This document shows, piece after piece, positions 62,107 through 64,000 of a stretch of 64,000 nucleotides of DNA. The notes below the pieces were generated by a model. That model had not been told where the DNA came from, made no database searches, and saw only the letters and a program-made list of their open reading frames with translations. The stretch comes from Trachythela sp. YZ-2020 (lineage: Eukaryota; Cnidaria; Anthozoa; Malacalcyonacea; Clavulariidae). The position numbers and the translations under genes were made by a program. How positions within the stretch are numbered: the first letter of the stretch is position 1; the number at the start of each line of letters is the position of its first letter. The DNA is taken from NCBI GenBank assembly GCA_016169945.1, contig JADLSH010000061.1:1240001-1304000 (forward strand), in the 5' to 3' direction.

Positions 62107-64000
62107 TTTTTATCATACATACAGTACAAAGTTTATTCTCTATTCTGATTGGTCAACTAACTCCGCCTAATTCCCAATATCCTGTAGCTTTCACGTTATC
62201 TTTCACGTTATCTTTCACGAGTCCAAGCCCCTAGCGCGGTCGGCAGCTAGCACGCGAAATATGCCAGTTCGGAGTTTCGGGATAAAATTGCAGTTGAATC
62301 ATAACATGTACTGTAGCTAAGAATGGAAGAATTAAAATATGCATAGCAACTGTTCAAGCAATCATTTGTGTTTCACATTTAGCCACAATAGAACTGTCAT
62401 TAAATAATTTTTGTAGCAGCGTATTTTGTCTTCTGTGTAAAGCAAAATAAAGAAAGGCGCACTTAAGGGAAAACATTTTCTAATTAAAGCGAGTCAACCG
62501 TGAGGAAACTAATTGTTCCTCGAGCAACTTTGCATATTCAAATGATCAACTGAACAGTTGAATACTTCGAGTTTAAGATCTACGACGCAGCAGCTCAACG
62601 TGTTCGAAACAAAGAAATTCTTCATGCACAAATGAAATGAATATTTTTTGGCACCAGGGTATCCTCAACAACGTTGTCGTTCTTATCACGACCTTAAACT
62701 CAGCATTAATTATCACGTCTTTACAGCTACGTGAAAGCTTGCTGTGACGTTATAAGTTTTACTCAAAGTCGACCTTATAGCAGACACCGCACTGTTTCAG
62801 CCATCTTAGCTGTTTGCAGGTTTAGATGAACAATTTTCAAACATTTTTGAAACTGTGATGAAATTCCATAACGCTCTTTTTAGTCGCTGGGGCAACAGCG
62901 ACTATAGGTTTCCGTTTCATTTGTCGGCAATCTGAAATCGGTCACAAAACGACAAATTACGTTATTTTTAGTTAATTTATATGCCGTGACATATTTTCCA
63001 TATCTTCACTAGTGAGGATATCGATCACGTGATCATTTCCCGCCAATGGCTTCGTGTTTTGAAGTTGTCAATTTCATGATGACTATATAATAAAAAGAAC
63101 ATTACACGGTGGCTTGAAGATATTAATTTTATCTTCTCGTGTTGAAACAATATTTGACTCATTCGCTGCGCTCATTCGTAAAATATTGTTTTCACCACTC
63201 GAAGATAAAATTCATATCTTCGCGCCGCCGTATAATATCCTCTATATATTACATTCAGTATCTCATGAGCACGGTTGGCTATTCTCTCTATCGTTAGGGT
63301 TAGGATTGCAGAGGTGGAAAAAGTATCGGATCCTGGGAACCTAGTTCCCAGAAATATTTTTGGATCTGAACTTTAGCAGAAAATTTTTCACAGAAATCTC
63401 TAAAGTTAATAATTATTAATATGAAATTGAACACCACTGAATACCAAGAAGCAACACTCCAATCAGTCCAATGTCAAAATCAATCAATGATCCTTGAACC
63501 GCATTAATTATTAATTTCGAGTCTGAAACTCAGGTTCAAAGTATTGTACAAGGTGCAAGTTTCTTGAAGCCTGCAATATTGGCATGTTTGCTTTTGCCAT
63601 CACTGATGTTTTTTTACTTCTGTTTTTAACTATTATATGCACTTTTGGGTTCGACCCTATATGATCTGGTCCAGTGGCGGACTGAAATATTGGGGGTGCG
63701 AACTTAGGTTACCAACATTCATCTTTTCGTTGCTTCAAATCTCAGTTCTTAAAACCTTTTTGGCTTAAATTTCAATTCATTTTCTACTTAAATTATAGTC
63801 TAAATAAAAATAATAGTTGGTTTCAGGTTTCCGACCGACCTGTTAAAAATGTCACCGACCATAAACATTTTATTGACATAATTATAAAACAATTTCCTGT
63901 TTTTTAGCGAACATTTTTTCTTAAATAGCAGTCACATGGGGTCTGTGTGTCTGTCCAATATTTTGTTTGCCTTAATCATTATCTATAGTCATGATGTTAA
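62107..64000. repeat. Copy B continuation of RECQL intron 1
   Basis: Matches 37128-39240 with small indels, including the MITE at 62985-63255 and the start of the hAT element at 63672. The copy A block 33391-37127 is missing here. The duplication runs off the window end. Confidence 0.85.

Overview
This is a window of an animal nuclear genome, most likely a marine invertebrate and probably a cnidarian (anthozoan-like). That is inferred from the AT-rich non-coding DNA, short exons with GT-AG introns, a RECQL-type helicase gene, a C2H2 zinc-finger array, a KIAA1958-type tyrosine recombinase, LINE fragments, and many MITEs (short non-autonomous DNA transposons). The species cannot be named from sequence alone. 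No bacterial operon, CRISPR array or rRNA was seen.

Layout. 0-2.1 kb: three transposons nested inside one another. 2.1-4.8 kb: dispersed repeats and poly-G tracts. 5.0-6.4 kb (minus): an intact single-exon C2H2 protein with twelve near-identical tandem fingers; a broken copy of its 3' end lies at 9.2-9.7 kb. 7-14 kb: MITEs, dispersed repeats and a possible truncated first exon. 14.5-16.2 kb (minus): a dead tyrosine recombinase gene split by a Mutator-like MITE. 17.1-41.9 kb (minus): a RECQL (RecQ helicase Q1) gene whose nine coding exons were reconstructed by hand; they join in frame to a predicted 674-residue protein. 42.4 kb: a shared upstream region with an E2F-like site, followed on the plus strand by an F-box-like first exon at 43.1 kb. 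43.9-49.3 kb (plus): a frameshifted, LINE-interrupted copy of a large repeat-family gene with a FEN1/XPG-like acidic motif set and a Cys-rich CXC-like tail. 50.06-64 kb: a second copy of the RECQL interior (exons 2-6 intact) that begins abruptly at about 50,060 and lacks exons 7-9.

The main structural story is a direct duplication of about 25 kb spacing. Copy A (from about 24.8 kb) and copy B (from about 50.06 kb) differ by many transposon insertions, so each serves as the empty-site control for insertions in the other. This allowed target-site duplications (TSDs) to be read directly. Copy A looks like a complete gene. Copy B keeps the helicase core but has no zinc-binding/winged-helix (RQC) exons, so it is a partial gene or a source of truncated protein unless fused to something else. 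The rest is a dense collection of hAT-like (8-bp TSD), Mutator-like (9-bp TSD), 7-bp-TSD and foldback elements.
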